A stretch of DNA of 64,000 nt from Tetrapyrgos nigripes. Lineage: Eukaryota; Basidiomycota; Agaricomycetes; Agaricales; Campanellaceae. Shown piece by piece: positions 37,680 through 49,916 of this stretch (its first letter is position 1; each line of letters begins with the position of its first letter). Below the pieces are notes generated by a model. That model searched no databases, was not told where the DNA came from, and saw nothing but the letters and a program-made list of their open reading frames with translations. The DNA lies in the NCBI GenBank assembly GCA_013368315.1, contig JAACJM010000002.1:1054001-1118000 (forward strand). The letters are read 5' to 3'. A program made the position numbers and the translations under genes.

Positions 37680-37684
37680 AGTAC
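37680..37684. repeat. Target site duplication of the copia element, left copy
   Basis: AGTAC directly before the left LTR. Identical bases follow the right LTR at 42865-42869. Confidence 0.8.
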
Positions 37685-37969
37685 TATGAGAATCAATGAA
37701 TATGAGGACACTTGTTAAACAAGTGAGGTGATGAATACTATTGTGGCTCTAGAGGTATAGACAGTGAACTACTAAGTATTTATACTGTTAGCTACTGTGG
37801 CTGCATGAGTCTGTAAATATAACACAGTGGAGAAAAGTGGATACTACAATGTAAGTATGGAGTATAACAGAAAGTAGGTGGTGCATATGTGGATACAAGT
37901 GGATCATGTAAAGTGGAGAGAAAGATATAAGTGTTCGTTGTGAGTATAGATTAATACAAAATTCCAACA
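37685..37969 (-). repeat. 3' LTR of the copia element (left)
   Basis: 285 bp; on the minus strand runs from TGTTGGAATTTTG to ATTCTCATA. A purine tract (AAGGAGGAG on the minus strand) lies just inside it. It lacks a 41-bp segment present in the other LTR. Confidence 0.85.
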
Positions 37970-40900
37970 CTCCTCCTTGAAACTTTGCAAGTCCCATAGA
38001 CAAAGTGAAGTGTTTGGCTTTAAGAGATGGTAAAGCCTTGGTGAAAATGTCAGCAGTCATTTTGTCAGGAGGGCAGTATGAAAGTTGAATTTTGCCTTCT
38101 TCAATGACATAGTGAATAAAATGATAGTGGATGTTGATATGTTTGGTGTGAGCATGATAATGGTCATCCTTAGCAAGTGCAATAGCCAATTGGTTGTCTG
38201 AATGAATGAGAATAGGATCAGTGATAGATCCAAAGATTTTGGATATGAAGTTTTGAGTCCATATGGCTTCATTGGCTGCATGAGATAGAGTGATGTATTC
38301 GGCTTCAGTAGTGGAGAGTGAGATTGTGTCTTGTCATTTAGAAGACCAAGATATAGCTCCACCATTAACCATGAAGATGTAACTGGATATAGCATGTTGG
38401 TCCTTGTTAGACATTCCATCTGCATCTGAATAACCAATGATGTCTGTCAACCAATGATCCTTTGTTGATTTGAGATAGGCAAATACACATCATAAAGCAT
38501 TCCAGTGAGTGATGCCTGGATTATGAGTGAATCAGGCGAGTTGTGAAACTGGATAAGCAAGATCTAGGTGTGTAGCATGACATAGATATTGCAAAGCGCC
38601 TTTGTTGTGCATCTGGGCAATTTCTTCGACAGTAGTAGGACTTTGTGATGTCAATAAGCGAGTATGTGGATCAAATGGTATAGAGATGGGTTTGGTGTCA
38701 GTGAATCCATAATGTGCAATGATGGAGTCGATGTAGGATTGTTGTGACATTTGTTCCTGTGTATCTTGATTCCTAACATCCAATGTAACTCTCCTGCATC
38801 TGTAACTTCTACCTTCTCTTTAATCTTCTTCTTCAACTTCTCCATATCTGCTATAGTATCAGTAACCAATGTCATGTTGTTGACATGAATGAATAGAATG
38901 ATGAATGGATTAAATCAATAAAAGACAGCATGATCAAAGTTAGAGTGTATGAGTCCAATTTCCTTCATGATTTCACAGAATCATAGATACCAATGGCATC
39001 CAGCTTGTTTGAGTCCATAAAGAGCTAATCGGAGATGGAGTACTTGACCAGGTTTAACACCTGTCATCTCATGAATATATTTTCGTTGGAATCAGTTTTG
39101 CCATAAAGGTATGCTGATTTAATGTCCATTTGGTGAATCTCCATGTTATGATATGCTGCAATAGATAGAATGATGTGTCCTGATGTCATCTTGGCAACTG
39201 ATGTGAATGTTTCATCTAGGAAATAGTTGATTTCTGGGATTTGATTGTATCCACACACAACAAGTTGTGCTCAATGTTCCTTGACCTTTCCATGTTTGTC
39301 CTTCTTCATCCTATAAACCCATTTCCCAGTAAGAATGTTGGCATCTGATAGTGCATAGATGGGAATAAATGTTCCTTGTTCCTTATGCCTTCTCATTTCC
39401 TCTTCCATAGCTTCCTTCCATTTGGGCTAATCTGGTTGTTGTTTTGCTTCCACAACTGAAAGTGGGTCATAAGCTTCAAGTTTGGATGTAACCTGAGCGA
39501 GACTAGCAGTAAGCAAATTGGCAGATTCTACTCCTCCTGTCTTCTTCACCATAGATCTTGTGATGGGTCTTCTGCTTGTGATGATTTCAGGTGGAATGAT
39601 GATCTCAGGTGTGATGGGTTTGGTAATTTCAATGATGGGATCAACTGTATCTGACTCAGGGACCTTCTGTTCCAAATTGATGAAATCATTATCCTCCTCC
39701 TCACTGAGTTGGATCAGTTGATTTGTGAATTGTATGTTCTGTTTGACAGTGATGGATTTCTTCTTCAGCCAATAGATATAGTAACCTTGTGATTCCTTTT
39801 CTGGTCCTAGCCAACGTCCTTCAATTGCCTGATCTTCCAATTTGTTGGGTTTTGGAGTGCATTTGACATAAACAATAGAGCTGAATGCATGAAGATCAGA
39901 GATGTCTGGGATAGTTCTGAATCCTTTCTTATATGGAGTCCTCATATCAATGGCTTTGTGCAGAGTACGATTCCAGATGTAGCTTGCCTAAAGTATTGCC
40001 ATGCCCCATAACCATTTCAGTAATCCTGATGAGATGAGCATAGCTCAGACAGTGTTAAGAAGCGTTTGATGACTTCTTTCCGCAATACTGTTTTGCTCTG
40101 GTGTATCGTGAACTGCAAGTTTCCTCTCCATTCCCTTTCCTTCCAAATACTTTGTAAACTGTCCTCCTAAAAATTCTCCTCGATTCAACTGTAGAATTTT
40201 GATGATAATGTTGAATTGAGTTTTGAGGGTGGTTTGGAAGATGATGTATTTGGTGAATGATTTGTCTTTAGAGTGCAGTAAAGGGCATCATCAATAAGCG
40301 TGAGTGAATATTCTTGGTGATTGATAGTTCTGACTGAAGCTGGTCCCCAAACGTCCATGTGCATCCGGTCTCCAAAGTTCTCAGTGCATGGAGTAAGACA
40401 TAATTTTGGAATAGCGAGATGAGCTCCTTTGGCACCCATGCATACAATGCATTCAATCCACTCCATTCTGTTTGGATCAAGACATACTCCTTTAACTGCA
40501 TTGTTTGTGAATAAGGTTTTGATGTATTGATAACTCTGGTGTCCAGTAGTGCAATGAGCTTCATATAAGGATAGGGTGCAAATGGTGACAGACTAAGCAT
40601 TTTCATGCTTAATGATTTGGTAAAGCCTATGCACTTTTGGAATATGAGCAACATTACGACCTTGTTTCGAGATAACCATGATTCCTCCTTCTATATGATT
40701 GATGTGTCCTGCATCATCCAATTTACCCAATGATACTAGCATGTTGGGCATGTCTGCACAGTAGAGAGTGTCACGAAGAGGTAAGAAGTGGGGTTTCTCC
40801 TTTGTATCAACTGTCTCAACGTAAAGGGTACCTTTCCCTTGGGATGTGAATGTGTTCGAGTTAGCAGCTTGGATTCAACAAGTGGGAATAGTCTGGTAGT

Positions 40901-41478
40901 TTCATAATTGATCTCGGAGTGGGGACATGTGGGATGAACATCTGGAGTCTCCTCTGAATCTGCCACGCCCTCTACCTCAGAAGTTGTTGTTGGAGTAGTT
41001 TGCAGATTCTTGTGATTTGTTGGAGCTAGAAGCAAAGTTCTTGCCCTGAGCTTCTGCATGAATGGCTGTGATCAACATTTCCAGTGTCAACTTGTTTGGT
41101 TCTTCTCTGTAAACAGTGATGAGGGCCTTGATGGTGGATTGATACATATCAGGAGTGGAAGAGATGATGGCCAATTTGAATTGGGAATCAGGGATAGAAA
41201 CTCCATGTTTGGCTAGTTTGTCCATGATTGCGATGAGGTTGTCAAGGTGTTTACCAACTTTAGCTGGGCTGGTACATGTGAGAGAGAAGAGTCACTTTTC
41301 CAAGCTGGCTTCAGTGAGGGGTCCTTTGTGTCATAATCCTGCTTCAATGCATCCCACAATTCCTTTGATGTCGGTTTGTTCTTGTAACACCTAAAAATAG
41401 TGTGCCAATAATGCTGTTTAACAGGTCTTTATCCTGCTGTTGTTCTTCTGCTGCCAATGTGGGTGCTATAGTTAGATA

Positions 41479-41653
41479 CAGTAGAATACCTCATAATGAA
41501 TAAGGTAATAATGAATAATTGGTCATAATGAATACACTTTTGGCTCTCCCAAACTGACGTTTACAGCCAAAAAAATATATCATAAGGAATAACCACCATA
41601 ATGAATAGCTTTGGGCTGTCTCCCAGCATTATTCATTATGAGGTATTTGACTG
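41479..41653 (+). mobile_element. Pogo/Tc1-like MITE, 175 bp, copy 2, inside copia gag
   Basis: Same terminal repeats as the copy at 31192-31365, flanked by TA (41477-41478, 41654-41655). Gag-like coding sequence continues on both sides on the minus strand (before: VQSTEGSRIYQI; after: TIAPTLAAEEQQQDKDLLN), so it entered an existing copia element. Confidence 0.85.
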
Positions 41654-42514
41654 TACTTATCATATCTGATAGATCCTGCTGCCCTCTGTACTCTGTACTC
41701 TTGTTACCCATGTACTCCAATTAGATCTGTCCTTCTTGAGTTTTGTAACTTTATCGAATGCTTTGGTTGCCTTGGACATGTCGTCATCTGAGTCTGAATC
41801 TGAATCAAATGTATTGTCTGGTTCAGATGGATCTGGATCAGGATTGGATAATGGAGATGGTGAGTTGGGTGGATTATGATATGGATCTGGATCAGGATTT
41901 GGATCAGGATCTGGTGAATGGTGTGATGGAGGATTCGATGGAGGTGGCGTTGGGTCTCCTTTCAGTGGCTGTTCTGGGGCTTCTGGTACTGATGAAGATG
42001 ATGGCTGTGGTTCTGATGATGTGGAGGGCTGTGCCACAGCTTCCCGTGGCTGTCCTGGAGGTGGAAATACGAGTGGATTTGGTGGCAGTGGTGCTGTGCA
42101 TTCTTGATGACTGTTAATAAGTGGTTCTTGTCCTCTGTTTATGAGTCATCCCAAAGGATTTGGGTTTGCTTCTGGTGGTAATGGGATGGAATTATAGCAA
42201 TTTGGACAGGGATGAGCTGTTTTGTTGCACCAATAAAATTCTCTGTGTTCTATGTCCCAAAAACAATCAATGTAGTCATCAAAATCATATACATGTGCCT
42301 GATATGCACAATGGAGATCTGGTGCTGGTGGGACGTACTGCTGTGGTCTGGACTGCCTCTCCTAGACTGGTTTCTAGATCCTGACTGTGATCTGATTATC
42401 TGTTCAGAGTTGTTGACCCTTGGTGCTGGTGATCCATGCCTTGAGCTGTAGCATTGTGAGCTACTAGTCATACAACGTCGAGAGCTGGACAATAAGTTGT
42501 GATTAGGCTAGGGC

Positions 42515-42527
42515 GGGGCCCATAACC
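42515..42527 (-). other. Primer binding site of the copia element
   Basis: Just inside the 5' LTR the minus strand reads GGTTATGGGCCCC. This complements the anticodon stem-loop of initiator methionine tRNA, the internal (half-tRNA) primer known from Drosophila copia, rather than a tRNA 3' end. Confidence 0.65.
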
Positions 42528-42864
42528 TATGAGAATAAATGAATATGAGGACACTTGTTAAACAAGCGAGGTGATGAATACTATTGCAGCTCTAGAGGTA
42601 TAGACAGTGAACTACTAAGTATTTATACTATTAGCTACTGTGGCTGGATGAGTCTGTAAATATAACACAGTGGAGAAAAGCAGATACTACAATGTAATGT
42701 CTGATATCAGTTCAGAGTCAATGATGTAAGAGACAATGTAAGTATGGAGTATAACAGAAAGTAGGTGGTGCATATGTGGATACAAGTGGATTGTGTATAC
42801 TAGTAAAGTGGAGAGAAAGATATAAGTGTTCATTGTGAGTATAGATTAATACAAAATTCCAACA
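42528..42864 (-). repeat. 5' LTR of the copia element (right)
   Basis: 337 bp, alignable throughout with the left LTR. It has an extra 41-bp segment flanked by short AATGTAA repeats, and about 11 further bases near GTATACTAGTAAAG. Confidence 0.85.
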
Positions 42865-43964
42865 AGTACTGCATGGACATAAGTATTGGAAGGTTATTCA
42901 AGAGCATAGAGGTAGAACCAAAGGGCTAGTTCCATTCATCTGTATAGTATTGGCATGGTTCCTGTCTCCGTATATAGAGCAACAGTGGTTGAGCGGCCGA
43001 CATTCCAAACGGTAATCTGCGAAAGAAATTGACTTGAACTTTCCAGAGGCATGCCAAGAGGTCAGGCTAGAGAATAGAGTCCAGGGCTACCTCACACCCA
43101 TAGATGAGGTGGGGATCAATGCAGCCCATATAGGGGATACAACCATCGATGGGGGAAAGGGAGCCAATCTTTGATTCGAGATGCAAGACTGCGTGTCCAA
43201 CCATGGTTGGTTTAGCTGCTTTTGTACCATAGTGGGGTTGGAATATTGTATGAATAGAACCAGTACAGAAGTTGCCCACCTTGAGGGTGATGTCAACATA
43301 GGTATATTCATCCACAATCTTGACAGGTTGATCCGCAAAGTAGAAGAGCGGGAGGACTTGAGGGGGCGGGCCATGATAGACAATAACTGATTTGATGGTA
43401 TTGATGACCATGAATTTTATGCCACACCATTGATAGAATAAGTTCATTTTGCATTGCAGACCTTCCGGGGACAGGGAAATGAGAAGAAGATCATCGGCCT
43501 GCTCGAGATGAGGTGTAAGCACCAAAAAGCTTGACGTCATCAGCAGTTTCCGGGATGTGGCAGTCTGAGAAATAAAGGATCCAGAGCAGAGGAGAGAGGG
43601 TATCTCCTGCTAGAATTCCTATTAAAGACTTGAATTCATCAGATACGGAGCCCTGATGTTGGATTTTATATCTCATATGCTGATAGACCATGCGTAATCA
43701 GTCAAACACTTTACCTCCCATTCCCATGCGGCGTAGCTTTAGCCAAAGAGTTGAACGGTGCACGGAAGGGAAGGGATTGGAAAGATCGACACTCGCAACC
43801 CAAAGGGTTTTGCCCAAACATTTCGCTACTCTTCGGAAGGCAACAACTGTTCAGCAGTTTCTTTTTTGACTATTTCCCCGCATATGGTGCCTCACGAGTT
43901 TCTTTTCGGGTCTTTACAACGTTCAGCCTCCAACCGACACGCAAAATGTTTCCCAACTTCAAGC

Positions 43965-44186
43965 ATGCACCGCCGTATTGCAATCTTTTCGTCCGGAGGT
44001 TCAAATTCATCTGCGATCTCCTCTGGTGGCATTGTCCGTCGCCAGATTTTTGTCCCTCTAACCACGTTGGCAGAGTGCAACGCGATCGTCGACCGTTACC
44101 GCAAACGCGAAATTTCGAAAATTACGGCGATTACGGAAATACAGGAGAAGCTGCGTCTGGTTGAAGAGGTGGCAGGTCAGGCATGA
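43965..44186 (+). CDS. Short hypothetical protein or gene fragment, 73 aa
   Basis: The C-terminal half (LTTLAECNAIVDRYRKREISKITAITEIQEKL) has the Ala/Glu/Ile helix pattern seen at the N-terminus of many agaric hypothetical proteins linked to mobile elements. The frame is open upstream to 43758 but overlaps the LINE RT on the other strand there, so I start at the ATG at 43965. Probably an exon of a broken larger gene. Confidence 0.35.
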   Translation: MHRRIAIFSSGGSNSSAISSGGIVRRQIFVPLTTLAECNAIVDRYRKREISKITAITEIQEKLRLVEEVAGQA

Positions 44187-44189
44187 AAA

Positions 44190-44820
44190 GATCGTTTGGG
44201 TAGTTGAATATGAGACGGACGGAAGCGGTGAACATCAGAAGAGATTGGGTCATGAGTCTTGGGAATGGTTTGACTCTGAAGCGTGGCACGACGTTGGGTT
44301 TTAACAACGCATACTTTCTCCGAATAAAGAAGAGATGGGACGATAGCGGAGTGCGCAGTGTGGATATAGGACAATCAGATTGTGTTTGGCCATGGGGCTA
44401 GATGAGTTCATTCGTTCTTTCTTTCCAGTTTACTGCTCCACTGTTTCTCGTTCAGTTAAGCACTTTGGACTCACGGAGTCACTGGATTGCTCACCGTATA
44501 AAGACGGAAACGGGCGCTGATATCACCACCAATTCGCAGTGGATGTGACCAAGTTCGCAGTAGAGCTGCAACAAGGCTGCAAGGGGCTGCACCTTTGAAA
44601 GCTCCACGCCAAACCCGCCTATACGGCCTCAACAGGTATGGTCCCATATTCCCAAGTTTGTTTTATACCTTACGGTCTTGTATGGGTAACCGCTCAGGGC
44701 CTCAGAACGATATGAACCTCTATGAAAGTAGGAGCCCAACGAACTGCATCATTCAGAAGACGACAAAAAATAGAATGAGATATAGGATTACTCACTGGCA
44801 TATAGTACGTATATTTACAT
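44190..44820. other. Intergenic, no gene seen
   Basis: Less AT-rich than the transposon region to the left. No coding frame of note; it ends at the edge of the second P450 duplication. Confidence 0.4.
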
Positions 44821-44821
44821 A

Positions 44822-47800
44822 GTATGACAGAAACGGCGCTGATATCACATCCCAATTGAGGTTGTTGAAGTATGACCGTAGTAGACCAGTGCGGAGGTTG
44901 CTTGACCGATATGACATGTCATTTAGACTTGAAGGATGGATCAATTCTGAATCTGTGGCTTACACCCTACCGAAAGTAGTTTAATTCGCGGGAACAGTAC
45001 CCATAGTCGAAGGGAACAGAGCCTCAGCTCGATGCGAGGTGTGGTCATGCATCGAAACAGGAGAACCGAGACGCCTTGGAAGTCGGTACACTCTGACAAT
45101 ACAAGTAAAAAAGACTCTGACGGCATAGTCATACTTTCAAGGATCAGATGGACGTGAAGCTTGAGCCTCCCATACGGGATATCAAGCCAAAAAAGATGGT
45201 AGGATATCCACACATATTACAATACATATTGCTTCATCGACTTCACTGTACTACGTATGTAACTTGATGTTAGGAAGACTTCTCTTGGTCAGCTTGACTT
45301 GAAGTCGTCTTCATACGGACCCAAAGCCCATCCTAAATCATGGAAAAGGATGAAAAGGAGTTAGAAGAAAGATTTGTAAACAGGGCAGTAGAAATAGGAA
45401 AACAGGATGCATCCACATAACCATGGTTGCACTCACCCTCACACTCATAGTCAAATGAGACTTCAGCATAACCTTATCCCTCCCTTTCGTAGTTCCTGGT
45501 TGTGGAATCCATTCTTTGGGGGGTTGAGACGGTTGAACGTCCAAGGCCAGGCTGAGATCGGTGAACTTTTGGACGAGTTTGATCATGAAGTAGGAGGCTT
45601 CGTTGTATGCGAACTGCGGAGGGAACGGACAGAGGAAGGGGCAGGGAAAAGGTACAAAAGGGGAAGGGAAGGGACGCGTGAGGTGATTGAGAGGGGGAAG
45701 AGACAGGCATGGACGCGTGAGAGGACGGAGAGTCGACAAATGGTCAGTAGTTGTAAAAGGACTGAAAAAATGCATATACGCACCTGTTGACCCAAGCAAA
45801 TCCTTGGTCCAGCATTGAATGGAAGGAAAATGAAAGGATTGGGTGTGAGATACTTGTGTAACCTTTCATCGAGGAATCGGTCGGGGTCAAATTCGAGGGC
45901 TATAGTTCAGGAAAATCAGACACGGTGCTTTAGTTTCCGAGACTGAGAAGGAAGAAGTGCTACAGTAGGCGTACCATCAGGACCCCAAAGATCTTCACGA
46001 CGATGCATAAGGAAGACGCTGTATATACAGCTGTATAGGTGTATAACCACCAAGAAAGTAGAGATGTAGAGATGTAGAGGTAGATTGGTTGATGATTAGT
46101 ACCCGTACCCTAATAAACGAGAGTACGCACATAGTATCCTTTGGAACACACCACGGACGACCACCTTTGTTCGGGAGAGTAGTGGACACTTTAGATGTTC
46201 TGTGAGAGGAGATGATTAGGGCTCTGGTACGAGAAGTGCAGTAAGGAATAGTTCAATTACCTTCCATCGAAAGGCCTAGTGTTGTGTGCATCATCAGACA
46301 AATTATCAGTATTCTCCAGTAGTCTCCAGAGAGAGACGCCTACACAGAAGGATACAGCCTTAACACCTCTTTACAAATCAATCATTCAGTCAACTCATTG
46401 TTCGCCCAAATGAAGTGAGATTATTACCATTCAAAAACGCTCTCAAATACTTCATATCTCTTGTATCTTCATAAGTCGGTCGGGAATTCCCCACTCTCTC
46501 GGTGATCTCTTCTTTAAGACGGGCATATATGTCAGGGCGTTGGGTTAAGACATATACGGAAAAGGTCAGGAGGGAGGCGGTCTGAATGGTTGAAATTAGT
46601 GAGTGAGTACGGGAAGTAAGCAGGAGTGTATCTATGAAGTCTCACTGTATCCCTCGCAGCCAAAAGAATATTCAACAGCTCATCCATGACGACTTTCTTA
46701 TCTGCAGTACGAGACCATGCACATCAGCATCTTCAATCCTCGAGAAAACACCGTAGCAACGAACTCACCTTCCGTAAACTTCACCAAATGCTCCAAAAAT
46801 GTCTCATCTCCAATCTCCTTAACCTCCCCACTAACCACTTCTTCCTTCCTATTCTCCAACGCATCCTCCAAAATAGGTAAAATGAACTCCTCCACACTCT
46901 TCCTGTGCTCTGCCGCCTTATCTTGCCAAAATTCTTTAAATCTCCAATATCGTCCTAATACACCTCTCTGAGAGATGACTTCTTGGCCTTCGGAGAAGGC
47001 AGTGACGAATTTGGTGGAGGGATGGTTGAAGAAGTCGTTTGTAGTACTAGAGGAAAGAGGACGTGAAGCAGGATAAGGAAGACCAGCGTCAAGGGATTTG
47101 ACGGCTTTGCCAAAGAGGAATTCGGTGGCGGAGTCGAGAGTGAAACGGGCTACGGCGTCCTGCGAAAGGAATATTCAGACAAAATGCGTGGCTGTAAGAC
47201 TATCAGCAATCGGTTGCTCACCTGAAAATCAACAGGATCACTGGACGCTACACGTTCAGCAAGAAGAGAAAGTGTATCCTCGGCATGACGTTCAAAAACG
47301 TCAAAGTCGCTAATACGGACTTTGCTGAAAAAAGGACGGGTCATGTTGCGATGGAATCTAGATGGAGAATTAAATAATCATGATCAGTGATGAGCATACT
47401 CTGAAAGTCAGACGCATAAACACGTACTTCCACATATCGCCTAGAGTTTTGACAAAAAAAATTCAGTCAGGAACGTCATTACAACGTCATAGTCCAGACC
47501 AATGAAAGATACGTGCCATCCGAGTTAAACACGCCAGATCCGAGCAGTGAAGTGAAATTGTCCTCCTCGTATGGTCCTAGAACAGGGAGAGGTTAGTATG
47601 CAGTGATATCCATCGTTCAGCCTCGCTTCCCAGTACCTACTGGCATATGTACTTACCTTTCCAAAAGTCATCGAACTGCGTAGCCAATATTGCCTAAAAT
47701 GAACAAGAAGCCCAGTCAGCTATAAAAGTCCACAGTGTACTGATCTATCATATTGTACCTTGATGTGTTCGGGTTCCGTGGTCACCACCTGGATGATATA

Positions 47801-48860
47801 CATTAATGAGGCTAGGGCTAAAGAATAGATAGAAACGATGACTCACTCGATATATCCCAAAAATCCGAAGAAGGAACGTATTTCCGTACTGCGTATGCCA
47901 ATCGTGAACAGCGTCACCTAGTGGGTTTGAGATACAGGGTAAGTATCCCTTGTATCTCAGGGAGAAAACATGAACGCACCCATATACCCTGTAAGTGCAC
48001 TATCACTAAACGCCTTGATGACCTTAAAACTAGATTCTTGAACCCTCGGTGGAAAGATTGCGCCTCGAGCTGCTGCTTCTCTCCTCCTGTGAATCTGATT
48101 GTACACCCCAGAAATGATCCAGTACGCGGGATGGGTGGCTGCTACAGCAGCAACCCAGGCCCAACTTGGCCAATCATGAGCTGCTAGTAGATACTGCGTG
48201 AGTTTGAGGATCCCATAAACGAGCAAAGGCGGCCCTAATGCTCGTGGTATGACATCCTCGAAGAGTAGCTCGAGTCCGGGTGGTAAAGGCATTCGAAAAA
48301 GGTTCCAAATTTCAAAAGTTTGAGGAGCAGACGAATGATGATGTTGGTGAGACACAGAGACGCAGGCGTCACGAGTTCTTATAGAGGCGTTCGCCGAATT
48401 GACCTAGTACGCACCTGATCGGCATCTATGGTCACTTGAGCGCTTGTGCTATAATAGGATCCGTCGGCTCATGCGCAGAAAGGGAGGTGAAAACAAGTTT
48501 AACCTTGCAACCGTCTTAAGATTCAATCTTCGTGCGAAAATGAAACATGATTAATTGAACTATCTACGCATAAAAATGCTCAAGTGCGAAGCTGAGATGA
48601 AGCAAATCGGCCACGTGGCCGAGCAGGAGGAGTGTATTACTCCGGCTAGGACATGAAGTGATACGCCGGGGAGGCATCCCAATGTAAGTAGTAAGCTAAT
48701 AGCATCGTCCCGGGATCGACCACTTCAGAAAATCAAGTGGAGTAGAAACCCGGCAACCGGTACCCTATGCCCGACTAATAAGTGGTCAACGACGCGTCAT
48801 GCAGGCAGAATATTAATGCCGTATTCAACCATCCACTGGCATTCATATGGTCTTGCTCCG
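44822..48860. repeat. Segmental duplication, copy B (partner at 24717-28765)
   Basis: Aligned with copy A in the same orientation with scattered substitutions and small indels. The copies are separated by about 16 kb filled largely with mobile elements. Confidence 0.85.
45270..48292 (-). CDS. Cytochrome P450, CYP52/CYP63 clan (copy B), about 593 aa
   Basis: Exon borders seen in copy A are conserved here, including the three microexons, the GC donor and the ExxR exon (EVLRLYP). All key motifs are present: membrane anchor after [11 protein letters not shown] helix AARDT, Exx[11 protein letters not shown] haem loop and the C-terminus GLWVRMK. It differs from copy A by substitutions and by a 21-nt in-frame deletion in the Ser/Thr tract of the large exon (near 47045). 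The stop is at 45272-45270. Start chosen as in copy A; the region 5' of it differs strongly between copies. Both paralogues look functional. Substitutions cluster in the N-terminal and proline-rich linker parts as judged by eye. Confidence 0.85.
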
Positions 48861-49685
48861 AGTTTATGCAAACCCAAATGAGTCAGAGTAGGGAGGAGGA
48901 GGAGGAGGGAGGGATATATAGCCGTCTAACCGAGACTGCTCACAGGATGGAGATTTCCGAAAAAAAAACTGTACAGTTTTGCATCGGAATTTCAATGTCT
49001 GAAGGGAGGCATAGTGCTGCCGCAAGGTCGTAGTGTTGCGCTGGGCTGGGTCTGGGTTGAACTCTAATTCAGCTCGACTCGCGCTCAGCTCGCTGACAAA
49101 TCTATCCGCATTAGGAAGGATGCTCCTTATCCCCATCACTCCTCTACTCATCTGCCGCCTGTAGGTGTTCCGATCTAGCCGAATGAAACAGATAGATAAT
49201 TTGGGTAGGCACAGGTGCTGGAGAAGGAAGAGAAGCAGGAAGAGGAGAAGTTGCTTTCAGCCCCTATTCATGCGGGCGAAATGGGCGAAATGGTCTTTAC
49301 GTCATTGTCTAATGCCGAATTGATGCGGATGCCAGCCCAGCGCAACACTACCCTGGACCTGAGCTCGCCTCGACTACCTTGGCCTACCAGTATGGCAACC
49401 GAGGTATCAAGCTTTGATGGCCCCTCAAAACTCGCCTTGTGCCTCGATCTGCATTTGGAACGGCAGACATTGAAATCAGTTTTAGTCTTTTCGATGCGTC
49501 CGAAATCCTTCTTCTACATACTTCCACCATCCCTACACCATACGTGTATCTACTTAGCTGCAATGCACGCTTTTTCAACTTCATCTGCGTGTCTTCCTTT
49601 AATCATCAAGCTTCAAGATGCCTGGATGCAAATTTCGGCAATGAGTCTCGCCAGTGACTAGGCTGAGTTTTTTGATCTCTCCCTC
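48861..49685. other. No gene recognised
   Basis: A 148-codon plus-strand frame (49215-49661) has no recognisable domain. It begins with a Glu/Lys tract and turns hydrophobic, and probably is not a gene. A poly-A8 and GGA-rich microsatellite lie near 48890-48970. Confidence 0.35.
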
Positions 49686-49686
49686 T

Positions 49687-49912
49687 CAAGGGGGTGGCAG
49701 AATGGATATCCGGCACATCACCGGGTCGGTCTATCCCTCCTCATTGTAGATAATCTCAATTAGTAATAAGCAAAACATGTGACTTGACTTTATCTTATCA
49801 AGTGGCATGTAACTTTGGATATACCATATATGAAAGGAGGGAGGGGGTCGGAGGTCTTGCTAAATTTTTTTTTGGACGAGATGTATAGAATTTCCATTCC
49901 GCCACCCCCTTG
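49687..49912. mobile_element. MITE of about 226 bp, second family
   Basis: Ends form 20-bp inverted repeats CAAGGGGGTGGCRGAATGGA (one variable base). The interior includes TTATCTTATCAAGTGGCATG. A related copy lies at 52407-52705. No target duplication is clear. Confidence 0.65.
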
Positions 49913-49916
49913 CAAA

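Larger units (their letters stand above)
37685..42864 (-). mobile_element. Ty1/copia retrotransposon, 5,180 bp, non-functional
   Basis: Complete LTR-to-LTR element on the minus strand, flanked by AGTAC. Reading direction is right to left: primer site, Gag (about 42040-41000, Pro/Ser/Asp-rich start, UBN2-like gag fold), then integrase with the gag-pre-integrase region (about 40900-39950, including HMDVWGPA), a linker (39945-39427), RT (about 39260-38530, with HQMDIKSAYLYG and GELHWMLGIKI) and RNase H (38450-37980, ending DKMTADIFTKALP). The integrase-before-RT order defines the copia class. Numerous stops and frameshifts disrupt pol, and a MITE sits in gag. The LTRs differ by about nine substitutions and two indels, so the insertion is not fresh. 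Confidence 0.88.
36740..43870 (-). mobile_element. LINE-type non-LTR retrotransposon, degenerate and interrupted
   Basis: The minus strand right of the copia element (43870-42865) encodes RT: LWVASVDLSNPFPSV (motif A), SLIGILAGDTLSP, a QADD box (LEQADDLLLIS), INTIKS and later TETGTMPILYR. The same frame resumes left of the copia element (37684 onward, VLMELVSLHTAG). It then runs to a C-terminal region with HRKAFT, SDHPFTVERL and a Cys/His knuckle (CRFCQSKVETPEH) near 36800-36930. A third piece of LTR-like sequence (37313-37618) splits it again. There are frameshifts near 43530 and several TGA codons at Arg positions, so it is dead. The 5' part of RT and ORF1 are missing. Confidence 0.75.

Noticed and set aside
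37788..38437. Overlapping frames taken as two genes
   Set aside because: Both are pieces of copia RT and RNase H broken by frameshifts.
41758..42117. 119-codon plus-strand frame rich in Leu/Val/Asp
   Set aside because: Antisense of the Pro/Asp-rich start of copia gag.
43751..44164. 137-codon plus-strand frame
   Set aside because: Overlaps the LINE RT on the other strand, and only its other-frame neighbour at 43965-44186 shows protein-like composition.
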